Part shown: one piece after another, positions 46,918 through 54,980 of the stretch | How the letters are laid out: each line of letters opens with the position of its first letter | Position numbering within the stretch: the stretch's first letter is position 1 | Notes under the pieces: generated by a model | What the model was told of the DNA's origin: nothing | Databases searched by the model: none | Seen by the model: only the letters and a program-made list of their open reading frames with translations | Program-made: the position numbers and the translations under genes | NCBI RefSeq assembly: GCF_000282335.1 | Contig: NZ_AKJM01000059.1 | Span: forward strand, 16,750-80,749 | DNA from: Pseudomonas sp. GM48 | Lineage (GTDB): Bacteria > Pseudomonadota > Gammaproteobacteria > Pseudomonadales > Pseudomonadaceae | Direction of reading: 5' to 3' | Length of the DNA: 64,000 nucleotides

Positions 46918-46962
46918 TTGCGTTACTTGGACAAGTAAGCGTTTCAGGGTCTTGCGTGTCGC

Positions 46963-47454
46963 TTAGAGTGCTACAGGCGGAACGGCGTCATAAACGATGG
47001 CAACGGTGCCGGTGTAGTCGCCCGCAGGATGGTCGATACCCACCGCGCTGATGTTGATCGGGGCGCGATAGTTCACATCGGACTCTTGTTCACCCACGAT
47101 CATCTGCGGCGTATTGGTGAGCGCAATGCCATTGACCGCGACGACCAGATCAATGACGTTTGCACCGCCGTAGAGCCGCGGCGTGCCTTCGACGCTGGCG
47201 TGTACCGAACCATTGTTGTTGCGTATATCGAGCTGGCTGGCCACAGGCGTCAGGGTGTTGGAGCCAACGCGCGGGCTCATGTCCTGATCCTTGTTGACCA
47301 GGTCCGGATCGACAGGCGTCACGTAGAAGCCGTTTTCCGGCACGGTGGCGACCAGACTGATGGAGTGTCGCGCTTCCCCGGCGGCAAAAGCCATGGAGGA
47401 GCTCAGCGCCAGAATGGCCAGTGGAGCAGTCATCGCGATTTTCTTGAACATCAT
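46963..47454 (-). CDS. CS1-type fimbrial major subunit
   Basis: Pilin of 163 residues with signal peptide IAMTAPLAILALSSSMAFAA. Mature start GEARHSISLVATVPENGFYV shows the alternating hydrophobic N-terminal donor strand of CS1-type major subunits; ends DYTGTVAIVYDAVPPVAL. First gene of the operon, followed by an attenuator-like hairpin, consistent with a highly expressed shaft subunit. Two successive ATG codons (47454, 47451). Confidence 0.85.
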   Translation of the reverse strand: MMFKKIAMTAPLAILALSSSMAFAAGEARHSISLVATVPENGFYVTPVDPDLVNKDQDMSPRVGSNTLTPVASQLDIRNNNGSVHASVEGTPRLYGGANVIDLVVAVNGIALTNTPQMIVGEQESDVNYRAPINISAVGIDHPAGDYTGTVAIVYDAVPPVAL

Positions 47455-47922
47455 TTAATACCTGTCTTCTTATCTAAGGATTGGCTCATTGAAGTTCTTG
47501 AGCCCTGATGTCGACTGCATAGCCGCAGGGTGTTTTTTTCTGAACTTTCAACGCCGGCAGATATTCAAGTAATTCCCAATGAATGTAAGCAGGAAAGCTC
47601 TGACGAAGTTGTAGCCATGTTGCCACAGCGCTAGTGTGAAAAAACCTGATTCAATAAAATAATCAAAGAATAGCTGTAAGAGGCGGACTACAAAATATGA
47701 AGATCACGATGTTCACCACGCGTCTACCGGCATGCAACTTCTGTAGGACTAATACTACACCTCCCACAACTAAAGGCCGATATCACTACATTAGAGAGTT
47801 AACACTAATTACTCAGAATTAACAGCTGATTGAAATTGAAACCGACAGATTTTTGCCCTCTTCGGATTGACTTCCTCGCCAGAAAAGGAGGAACCGTTGG
47901 TCAGAAGCCTTTGCACCCGCCA
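47455..47922. other. AT-rich regulatory region of the fimbrial operon
   Basis: No gene is seen in 468 bases, clearly richer in A+T than its flanks. It separates the leftward fimbrial operon from the rightward PadR gene and must contain the fimbrial promoter. One inverted repeat, TGTAG-GACTAATA-CTACA (47742-47759), could bind a LuxR/NarL-type or other dimeric regulator. Confidence 0.45.
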
Positions 47923-47936
47923 TAAGATATATCTTA
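47923..47936. promoter_or_regulatory. palindromic operator before the PadR-family gene
   Basis: TAAGATATATCTTA is a perfect 14-base palindrome 34 bases before the start of the regulator gene, with a further half-site-like TTGTATCTAA at 47939-47948. PadR regulators bind such AT-rich dyads; autoregulation is likely. Confidence 0.6.
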
Positions 47937-47970
47937 AGTTGTATCTAAACATGACGAGAGAAAGCAAAAA

Positions 47971-48546
47971 ATGAGAGACCATCATTCCCCCCATCGCGAA
48001 CACGGCGATGGCCGTGACGGCTTCGAGAAACGTCCCGGTCGCGAACGCGGTGGTCGCGGCCCGCGAGTGTTCGCCCCCGGCGACCTGAAATTGCTGCTGT
48101 TGGCGTTGATCGCCGAACAGCCCTGCCACGGCTACGACCTGATCCGCCAGATCGAAGGCATGTTCGACGGCGCCTACAGCCCCAGCCCCGGGGTGATCTA
48201 TCCGACCCTGACGTTTCTGGAAGAAAGCGAAATGATCCAGGGCGACGCCGAAGGCGGGAAAAAGCGCTATAGCGTGACGGATGCCGGACGCCAGTCCCTG
48301 ACCGAGCAAGCCGTCGCCCTTGAAGGTGTGCGGGTGCGCATCGATGTCAGCAAACGCTCGCTGCGTGGCCATGATCGCCCGGCGGAAATCCACGAAGCGG
48401 TGCACAACCTGCGCCACGCCCTGCAACTGCACCATGGCCGCTGGAGTCCGGAAGAAATCCAGCGCGTCGCCACCCTGCTCAACAACACCGCCAAGGCCAT
48501 CGTCGACGGCCCTGCTGTTCAAGCTGCCCCGGAGAAAACCGAATGA
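47971..48546 (+). CDS. nfeR: PadR-family regulator, NfeR (YqjI)-like
   Basis: A 191-residue PadR-type repressor. Residues about 35-110 are the winged helix (FAPGDLKLLLLALIAEQPCH, GYDLIRQIEGMFDGAYSPSP, GVIYPTLTFLEESEMI), nearly the same string as in E. coli YqjI/NfeR. The N-terminus is rich in His, Asp and Arg (MRDHHSPHREHGDGRD), as in YqjI where it binds nickel or iron. Start ATG 47971 with GAGAG 9-13 bases upstream. It overlaps the reductase gene by four bases. Expected to repress the pair through the palindrome at 47923-47936 and release it on metal excess. Confidence 0.8.
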   Translation: MRDHHSPHREHGDGRDGFEKRPGRERGGRGPRVFAPGDLKLLLLALIAEQPCHGYDLIRQIEGMFDGAYSPSPGVIYPTLTFLEESEMIQGDAEGGKKRYSVTDAGRQSLTEQAVALEGVRVRIDVSKRSLRGHDRPAEIHEAVHNLRHALQLHHGRWSPEEIQRVATLLNNTAKAIVDGPAVQAAPEKTE

Positions 48547-49328
48547 CTGAAGTCCAGACCCCAATCATTCACCGTGTCATGCACGAGATCAAACGCCGTC
48601 GCCTGGAAGTGCTGCGGGTGGTCGACCTGACCCCGCGCATGCGCCGGATTACCCTGGGCGGGCCCGAGCTGGCTGGCTTTATCAGCCTGGGGACGGACGA
48701 CCACGTCAAACTGCTGTTCCCGCAGAACGCCGAGCAAGCGGCCGCGCTGGAAACCCTGGTGCTGGGCGCCGGCAAGGCCAACGGTCCGTTGCCTGAAATG
48801 CGCGACTACACCCCGCGCCGCTATGACCCCGACACGCTGGAACTGGACATCGACTTCGTGCTCCATGGCGACGGCCCTGCCTCGACCTGGGCCGAACAGG
48901 CCCAACCCGGGCAGTTCCTGCACATCGGCGGGCCCCGGGGTTCGATGATCGTGCCGGACATCTTCGACAGCTATCTGCTGATCGGCGATGAAACAGCCCT
49001 GCCCGCCATCGCCCGACGCCTCGAAGGGCTCGCGGCCAATCGGCGTGCCCTGGTGATCATCGAAGTGGAGAACGGCAAGGAGCAGCAAGTGCTGCACAGC
49101 GCTGCCGAAGTCAATGTGATCTGGGTGCTGCGCGAAGGTGGCAAGGATCATTTGCTGACCACCGTGCGCCAGGTCCGGGTGCCTGCCGGCAGCCTGTACG
49201 CGTGGGTGGCGACCGAGAGCAAAGTCTCGCGGCAGATTCGTCGGGTGTTGCTCGATGAGCACGGGCTGGACGAGCAGTTCGTCAAGGCGGTTGGCTACTG
49301 GCGGCTGGATGACAGTGACGAGGAGTGA
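48543..49328 (+). CDS. nfeF: siderophore-interacting FAD reductase, NfeF (YqjH)-like
   Basis: A 261-residue FAD-dependent ferric-siderophore reductase of the SIP/ViuB family. FAD-binding region MRDYTPRRYDPDTLELDIDF (RxYT motif) and VLHGDGPASTWAEQAQPGQF; NAD(P)H side SYLLIGDETALPAIARRLEG; C-terminal VATESKVSRQIRRVL and the ending AVGYWRLDDSD typical of SIP proteins. It releases iron in the cytoplasm by reducing Fe(III)-siderophore. Four-base overlap with nfeR. Confidence 0.9.
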   Translation: MTEVQTPIIHRVMHEIKRRRLEVLRVVDLTPRMRRITLGGPELAGFISLGTDDHVKLLFPQNAEQAAALETLVLGAGKANGPLPEMRDYTPRRYDPDTLELDIDFVLHGDGPASTWAEQAQPGQFLHIGGPRGSMIVPDIFDSYLLIGDETALPAIARRLEGLAANRRALVIIEVENGKEQQVLHSAAEVNVIWVLREGGKDHLLTTVRQVRVPAGSLYAWVATESKVSRQIRRVLLDEHGLDEQFVKAVGYWRLDDSDEE

Positions 49329-49338
49329 CCACCGTACC

Positions 49339-49471
49339 TGTGGCGAGGGAGCTCGCTCCCGCTCGGCTGCGAAGCAGTCGCAAAATCAGTAACCGAAGTT
49401 ATCCAGACACAACCCGGTTGCAGGTTTTAGCACTGCTGCGCAGTGCAGCGGGAGCAAGCTCCCTCGCCACA
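49339..49471. repeat. REP doublet, GAGGGAGCTTGCTCCCGC family
   Basis: Left arm TGTGGCGAGGGAGCTCGCTC has one change in the core; right arm GAGCAAGCTCCCTCGCCACA is perfect. Lies between the convergent nfeF and Pr6Pr genes. Confidence 0.9.
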
Positions 49472-49478
49472 AAAGGGC

Positions 49479-50120
49479 CTACATTCGAGCACGCCAGCGA
49501 TCAAGTCCGATCAGCAACAGCGCAATCACCACGAAGCCCGCCAACAATCCCCCGGCATTGATAAACACCTGTGGATAACCCAGCTTATCCACATCCACGA
49601 ACGGATACGGATACGTCGCCAGCAAATGCCCTCGCAGCAGCGCATAAGCGAAGTACACCTGCGGATAAATCACCCACAACCCGATGTGCCGCAAGCGCAA
49701 CGTGCCCTTGGGCACACAGCACCACCAATACCCCAGAAACAGCAACGGCATAACGTCGTGCATCAGTTCATCGGCCAGCCATTGCCAACCTTCGGGGTGC
49801 CATAAATGGCGCAATAACAGGCTGTACGCGAGGCCGACCACGGCGATGCTCACGGCAACTCCGCTGCTGACCCAAGGCTGCAAGAACCAGCGGCGCGCGG
49901 CCGACTCGCGGGATGTCCATTCACAGGTCAGCACGGTCGCCACCAGGGTGTTGCTCAGCACGGTGAAATAGCTGAAAAAGCTCACCAGCCCGCCGATCAG
50001 GCTGGCACCCAGCGTCCAGCGTGAATAGAAAATCAGGTACATCTGGATGCTCAATCCCGCCCAGCCGAGCATGGCAGCCACGGCCACAAGACGACGGCGT
50101 AACACAGACGGATCGACCAT
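49479..50120 (-). CDS. Pr6Pr-like multipass membrane protein
   Basis: A 213-residue membrane protein with six to seven hydrophobic segments. The pattern SFFSYFTVLSNTLVATVL, WLADELMHDVMPLLFLGYWW and HIGLWVIYPQVYFAYALLRG followed by YPYPFVDVDKLGY matches the Pr6Pr (FAR-17a/AIG1-like) family; the conserved His in ELMHDVMP is visible. Function in bacteria is unknown. ATG 50120 comes two bases after the stop of the VF530 gene, so it is translationally coupled. Confidence 0.8.
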   Translation of the reverse strand: MVDPSVLRRRLVAVAAMLGWAGLSIQMYLIFYSRWTLGASLIGGLVSFFSYFTVLSNTLVATVLTCEWTSRESAARRWFLQPWVSSGVAVSIAVVGLAYSLLLRHLWHPEGWQWLADELMHDVMPLLFLGYWWCCVPKGTLRLRHIGLWVIYPQVYFAYALLRGHLLATYPYPFVDVDKLGYPQVFINAGGLLAGFVVIALLLIGLDRWRARM

Positions 50121-50122
50121 GT

Positions 50123-50353
50123 TCAAAGCGGTCGTTTGGTGCGCATCAACTTCACATACAGGCGTTCGACCTTCTCCCGCGCCCACGGGGTTTTACGCAG
50201 GAACGTCAGGCTCGACTTGATGCTCGGATCGCTCTTGAAGCAGCGGATATCGATGCGCTCGGCCAGCCCCGACCACTCGTAGTGTTCAACCAGCGCGTTG
50301 AGGATCTGTTCCAGCGTCACGCCATGCAACGGATCGGTGTTGTGTTCGGTCAT
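50123..50353 (-). CDS. VF530-family (DUF2132) small protein
   Basis: A 76-residue protein: [40 protein letters not shown] and [20 protein letters not shown] are the full VF530 signature. The family has a DNA-binding-like fold; biological role unknown. First gene of a two-gene unit with the Pr6Pr-like protein. Confidence 0.9.
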   Translation of the reverse strand: MTEHNTDPLHGVTLEQILNALVEHYEWSGLAERIDIRCFKSDPSIKSSLTFLRKTPWAREKVERLYVKLMRTKRPL

Positions 50354-50445
50354 GCCGGGCCTTCGAGCAGAGTGGGAATTGGAAGCCGCGCACCTTAGCC
50401 GAGGGCTTCGTCGGGGGGAAGCGATCTATCAAATGTAGGTGAACT

Positions 50446-50545
50446 TGTAGGAGCGAGCTTGCTCGCGATGGTCGTTAACGATAACGCGCACATTCTGGAT
50501 CAACGCGTTGCTCATAAGTCCATCGCGAGCAAGCTCGCTCCTACA
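50446..50545. repeat. REP doublet, GAGCGAGCTTGCTCGCG family
   Basis: Arms TGTAGGAGCGAGCTTGCTCG and CGAGCAAGCTCGCTCCTACA in the 342-base gap between the divergent VF530 and oprB genes. The rest of this gap shows nothing else recognisable beyond the oprB promoter side. Confidence 0.92.
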
Positions 50546-50695
50546 ACTGTTACCGAATCCGAAAGGATGCATGTCAGTAAAAGCCCTTTCTCTATTTGTT
50601 ACAGAACATTATCCTTGCGCCCGCTTTAGCTGAAACGCTTCTGCTAGCCATTTCTTCCGTTTAATCCCCAGAAAAAGATCAAGAATTTCTTCTTT

Positions 50696-52078
50696 ATGCC
50701 TGATTTCCAACTTTCGAAAGACAGCGCTGTCTTTAAGCCTGTTGCCTGCCGAAAAACCTTGAACCTGATAGGCGGATTCACCGCTTTGGGCCTTGCCACT
50801 TGCGCTCACTCGGCTCCGGCCTTCGATAGCGACTCACCGTGGATGCTCGGCGACTGGAACGGCACTCGTACCGAACTCGCGGAAAAAGGCTACGACTTCA
50901 AAGTCGATTACACCGGCGAAATGGGCAGCAACCTGCATGGCGGTCACGACCACGATCGTACGGCCCGCTACAGCGACCAGTTTGCCCTCGGCACTCATTT
51001 GGACTTGCAGAAGATCCTCGGCTGGGACGCCGCCGAATTTCAGCTGACCATCACCGAACGCAGCGGCAACAACATCAGCAACGACCGCATCAACGATCCG
51101 CGTGTCGGCGGCTTTACCTCGGCCCAGGAAGTCTGGGGCCGTGGCCAGACCTGGCGCCTGACGCAGATGTGGTATCAGCAGAAATTCTTCGACCAGAAAC
51201 TCGACATCAAGGCCGGCCGTTTCGGTGAAGGCGAAGACTTCAACAGCTTCCCCTGCGACTTCCAGAACCTGGCGTTCTGCGGCTCCCAGGTCGGCAACTG
51301 GGCGGGCGACATCTGGTACAACTGGCCGGTCAGCCAGTGGGCGCTGCGGGTCAAATATCATCTGACGCCGCAGTTGTACGCGCAGGTCGGCGCGTATGAG
51401 CAAAACTCGTCGAACCTGGATCGCGGCAACGGTTTCAAGCTCAGCGGCAGCGGCACCCAGGGCGCGGTCCTGCCGGTGGAGCTGGTGTGGACGCCGAAAC
51501 TCAACGGCCTGCCGGGCGAGTACCGCGCCGGTTACTACTACAGCAGCGCCAGCGCCACCGATGTCTACAAGGACAGCAATGGCCAGCCTGCCGCCCTGAG
51601 TGGCGAGGCCTATCGCAGTGCCTCGAGCAAACACGGCGTGTGGCTCGGCATTCAGCAGCAAGTCACCAGCATCGCCAGCGACCACTCCCGCGGCCTGAGC
51701 CTGTTCGCCAACGGCACGATGCACGACAAGAAGACCAACGCGATCGACAACTACGTCCAGGCGGGCCTCGTCTACAAAGGCCTGTTCGACGCGCGCGCCA
51801 GGGACGACATCGGCTTCGCCATGGCCCGCGTCCACGTCAACCCGGCCTTTCGCAAGAATGCCGAGGCGACCAATCAGGCCCACGCCGTCTTCGACTTCGA
51901 CGACCCGGCCTTCTTGCCGCCGCAGGACACCGAATACAGCGCCGAACTCTATTACGGCGTGCACGTCACCAACTGGCTGACCGTGCGCCCGAACCTGCAA
52001 TACATCCGCCACCCCGGTGGCGTGAACCAGGTCGATGACGCGCTGATCGGCGGGATCAAGGTCCAGTCGTCGTTCTAA
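50696..52078 (+). CDS. oprB: carbohydrate-selective porin OprB
   Basis: Outer-membrane porin of 460 residues. Signal peptide with a long n-region ending LATCAHSAPA; mature part starts FDSDSPWMLGDWNGTRTELA, the OprB family hallmark. Beta-barrel repeats end with the C-terminal aromatic IKVQSSF needed for outer-membrane insertion. A cysteine pair (FPCDFQNLAFCG) is present. Admits glucose and related sugars. Two genes downstream context: gcd follows 189 bases later across a REP doublet, forming the peripheral glucose pathway. Ribosome site before ATG 50696 is weak. Confidence 0.92.
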   Translation: MPDFQLSKDSAVFKPVACRKTLNLIGGFTALGLATCAHSAPAFDSDSPWMLGDWNGTRTELAEKGYDFKVDYTGEMGSNLHGGHDHDRTARYSDQFALGTHLDLQKILGWDAAEFQLTITERSGNNISNDRINDPRVGGFTSAQEVWGRGQTWRLTQMWYQQKFFDQKLDIKAGRFGEGEDFNSFPCDFQNLAFCGSQVGNWAGDIWYNWPVSQWALRVKYHLTPQLYAQVGAYEQNSSNLDRGNGFKLSGSGTQGAVLPVELVWTPKLNGLPGEYRAGYYYSSASATDVYKDSNGQPAALSGEAYRSASSKHGVWLGIQQQVTSIASDHSRGLSLFANGTMHDKKTNAIDNYVQAGLVYKGLFDARARDDIGFAMARVHVNPAFRKNAEATNQAHAVFDFDDPAFLPPQDTEYSAELYYGVHVTNWLTVRPNLQYIRHPGGVNQVDDALIGGIKVQSSF

Positions 52079-52094
52079 AAAACACCGCAAACCC

Positions 52095-52194
52095 TGTAGG
52101 AGCGAGCTTGCTCGCGATGGTCGTCAACGATAACGCTGCGAGCCTGACACCCCGCGGCGTTCTCAGGTTTTTCGCGAGCAAGCTCGCTCCTACA
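52095..52194. repeat. REP doublet, GAGCGAGCTTGCTCGCG family
   Basis: Arms TGTAGGAGCGAGCTTGCTCG and CGAGCAAGCTCGCTCCTACA in the oprB-gcd gap. Its inner sequence partly matches that of the doublet at 1311-1410 (CTGA(C)ACCCCGCGG and TCTCAGGTTTTTCGCG), so the two are close copies. Confidence 0.92.
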
Positions 52195-52267
52195 ACATGC
52201 CCGCACAAGATCGTCATCTACAGTGAACTTGCGCGGGACTACTTGAAACGTCACGGAGAACCACACT

Positions 52268-54679
52268 ATGAGCACTGATGGTGCCTTGGGTCGAAGCCGT
52301 CTATGGCCGACCCTGCTCGGCATACTGCTTCTGCTAATGGGCCTGGCCATGCTGGCCGGGGGGATCAAGCTGAGCATGCTCGGCGGCTCGCTGTATTACC
52401 TGCTGGCCGGTATCGGCATCGCGCTGAGCGGCGTGTTGCTGATCGCGGCCCGCCGTGCCGCGCTGGGCCTGTACGCACTGGTGCTGTTCGCCAGTACTGT
52501 TTGGGCGCTGTGGGAAGCCGGCCTCGACTGGTGGCAACTGGTGCCGCGCCTGGCGCTGTGGTTCGCCCTCGGCGTGGTGATGCTGCTGCCGTGGTTCCGT
52601 CGTCCATTGCTGATCAACGGCCCTGCTCCTATGGGCACAGGCGCCTTGAGCGTGGCCGTGGTCCTGGCCGGTGCCACCGCCGTAGCCAGCCAGTTCACCC
52701 ATCCGGGCGAGACCCTCGGCGAGTTGGGTCGTGACTCGGCTGACATGACCAGCACCGCGCCACAAATGCCTGATGGAGACTGGCAGGCCTATGGCCGCAG
52801 CGAATTCGGTGACCGCTATTCGCCACTCAAGCAGATCACCCCGGCCAACGTCGGCAAGCTGCAAGAAGCCTGGCGTATCCAGACTGGCGATCTGCCAACC
52901 GCCGATGACCCGGTGGAACTGACCAACGAAAACACCCCGCTCAAGGCCAATGGCATGCTCTATGCCTGCACCGCCCACAGCAAAGTGCTGGCGCTGGACC
53001 CGGACACCGGCAAGGAACTGTGGCGTTTCGACCCGCAGATCAAGAGCCCGGTGGGCTTCAAGGGCTTCGCCCACATGACCTGCCGTGGCGTGTCGTACTA
53101 CGACGAAGCGGCCTATGCCAAGTCTGAAAACGCTGCCTCCTCCGTCATCTCTGAAGCCGGCAAAGCCGTCGCCCAGGCTTGCCCGCGTCGTCTGTACCTG
53201 CCAACCGCTGATGCACGCCTGATCGCACTCAACGCCGACACCGGCAAGGTCTGCGAAGGTTTCGGTAAAAACGGTGTGGTTGACCTGACTCAAGGCATCG
53301 GACCGTTCACCCCGGGTGGCTACTACGCCACCTCGCCGGCAGCGATTACCCGCGACCTGGTGATCATGGGCGGCCACGTTACCGACAATGAGTCGACCAA
53401 CGAGCCATCCGGCGTGATCCGTGCCTTTGACGTACACGACGGTCATCTGGTGTGGAACTGGGACAGCAACAATCCTGACGCGACCGAACCGCTGCCAGAG
53501 GGCGAACACTACAGCCGCAATTCGGCCAACATGTGGTCGCTGGCCAGCGTCGACGAAAAACTCGGCATGGTCTACCTGCCACTGGGCAACCAGACCCCTG
53601 ACCAGTGGGGCGCAGACCGCACCCCGGGCGCCGAAAAATTCAGTGCCGGCCTGGTCGCGCTGGATCTGGCCACCGGCAAGGTGCGCTGGAACTACCAGTT
53701 CACTCACCACGACCTGTGGGACATGGACGTCGGCAGCCAGCCAACCCTGCTGGACATGAAAACCGCCGACGGCATCAAGCCGGCTGTGATCCAACCGACC
53801 AAGCAAGGCAGCCTGTACGTACTCGACCGTCGTGACGGCACGCCGATCATCCCGATCAAGGAAATCCCGGTTCCGCAAGGCGCCGTGAAAGGTGACCACA
53901 CCGCGCCGACCCAGGCCCGTTCGGACCTGAACCTGCTGGCCCCGGAACTGACCGAAAAAGCCATGTGGGGCGCCAGCCCGTTTGACCAGATGCTGTGCCG
54001 CATCCAGTTCAAGGAGCTGCGTTACGAAGGTCAGTACACCCCGCCGTCGGAACAGGGCAGCCTGATCTATCCGGGTAACGTCGGTGTCTTCAACTGGGGC
54101 GGAGTTTCGGTCGACCCGGTTCGCCAGATGCTGTTCACCAGCCCGAACTACATGGCCTTCGTCTCGAAAATGGTGCCTCGTGCCGAAGTCGCGGCCGGCA
54201 GCAAGCGCGAGAGCGAAACCGCGGGCGTGCAACCGAACACGGGCGCACCTTACGCGGTGATCATGCACCCGTTCATGTCGCCGTTCGGCGTACCGTGCCA
54301 GGCTCCGGCCTGGGGCTACGTGGCCGGCATCGACCTGACCACAAGCAAAGTCGTGTGGAAACGCAAAAACGGCACCAGCCGCGACAGCTCGCCATTGCCT
54401 ATCGGCCTGCCACTCGGCGTGCCAAGCATGGGCGGCTCGATGGTCACCGCCGGCGGCGTCGGCTTCCTCAGCGGCACGCTGGATCAATACCTGCGCGCCT
54501 ATGACGCCAACACCGGCAAGGAACTTTGGAAATCGCGCCTGCCGGCTGGCGGTCAGGCTACGCCGATGACCTACACCGGCAAGGACGGCAAGCAGTACGT
54601 GCTGTTGGTCGTCGGTGGCCACGGCTCACTGGGCACCAAAATGGGTGACTATGTGATTGCGTACAAACTGTCCGAGTAA
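52268..54679 (+). CDS. gcd: membrane-bound PQQ-dependent glucose dehydrogenase
   Basis: An 803-residue quinoprotein. Residues about 12-150 form five membrane segments that anchor it and carry the ubiquinone site; the remainder is a periplasmic beta-propeller: DGDWQAYGRSEFGDRYSPLK, NTPLKANGMLYACTAHSKVL, FTHHDLWDMDVGSQPTLLDM and GGSMVTAGGVGFLSGTLD. Oxidises glucose to gluconolactone in the periplasm and feeds electrons to the respiratory chain; requires PQQ, Ca2+ or Mg2+. Ends at a rho-independent terminator. Works with OprB upstream. Confidence 0.96.
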   Translation: MSTDGALGRSRLWPTLLGILLLLMGLAMLAGGIKLSMLGGSLYYLLAGIGIALSGVLLIAARRAALGLYALVLFASTVWALWEAGLDWWQLVPRLALWFALGVVMLLPWFRRPLLINGPAPMGTGALSVAVVLAGATAVASQFTHPGETLGELGRDSADMTSTAPQMPDGDWQAYGRSEFGDRYSPLKQITPANVGKLQEAWRIQTGDLPTADDPVELTNENTPLKANGMLYACTAHSKVLALDPDTGKELWRFDPQIKSPVGFKGFAHMTCRGVSYYDEAAYAKSENAASSVISEAGKAVAQACPRRLYLPTADARLIALNADTGKVCEGFGKNGVVDLTQGIGPFTPGGYYATSPAAITRDLVIMGGHVTDNESTNEPSGVIRAFDVHDGHLVWNWDSNNPDATEPLPEGEHYSRNSANMWSLASVDEKLGMVYLPLGNQTPDQWGADRTPGAEKFSAGLVALDLATGKVRWNYQFTHHDLWDMDVGSQPTLLDMKTADGIKPAVIQPTKQGSLYVLDRRDGTPIIPIKEIPVPQGAVKGDHTAPTQARSDLNLLAPELTEKAMWGASPFDQMLCRIQFKELRYEGQYTPPSEQGSLIYPGNVGVFNWGGVSVDPVRQMLFTSPNYMAFVSKMVPRAEVAAGSKRESETAGVQPNTGAPYAVIMHPFMSPFGVPCQAPAWGYVAGIDLTTSKVVWKRKNGTSRDSSPLPIGLPLGVPSMGGSMVTAGGVGFLSGTLDQYLRAYDANTGKELWKSRLPAGGQATPMTYTGKDGKQYVLLVVGGHGSLGTKMGDYVIAYKLSE

Positions 54680-54699
54680 GTTTTAGCGGCAGTCAAAAA

Positions 54700-54732
54700 A
54701 AGGCGACGCCCGTGAGGACGTCGTCTTTTTTT
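54700..54732 (+). terminator. rho-independent terminator of gcd
   Basis: AAGGCGACG (54700-54708) pairs with CGTCGTCTT (54719-54727), nine pairs with one G-U, and is followed by a run of T to 54732. Located 20 bases after the gcd stop. Confidence 0.85.
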
Positions 54733-54749
54733 GTCCTCCGCCGAACAAC

Positions 54750-54839
54750 TGTGGGAGCGGGCTTGCTCGCGAATGCGGTGCGCCAGACAACATTTACATC
54801 GACTGACACTCCCTCTTCGCGAGCAAGCCCGCTCCCACA
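54750..54839. repeat. REP doublet, GAGCGGGCTTGCTCGCG family
   Basis: Arms TGTGGGAGCGGGCTTGCTCG and CGAGCAAGCCCGCTCCCACA in the 301-base gcd-asrA gap. Inner text AGTGTCAG/ACTGACACTCCCTC recurs in the doublet at 60618-60706. The remaining ~140 bases before asrA hold its promoter only. Confidence 0.92.
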
Positions 54840-54980
54840 ATTGACCGCGCGCAGCCATGGTTCAGCTAACCTGTCTCTCTGCTGAACACGCCGTCGAAAC
54901 ACGGCGTTGCAGAAAATGACCGTTGAAACCACCGCCAACCTGCCCCATCTAAGACTCATACCCATTGCGCAGGTGCCCCC

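Noticed and set aside
52334..54622. Open frame of 762 codons antisense to gcd
   Set aside because: Long antisense frames arise in high-GC genes through codon bias; the plus strand clearly encodes glucose dehydrogenase and this frame has His/Arg/Gln-rich composition without any motif or ribosome site.
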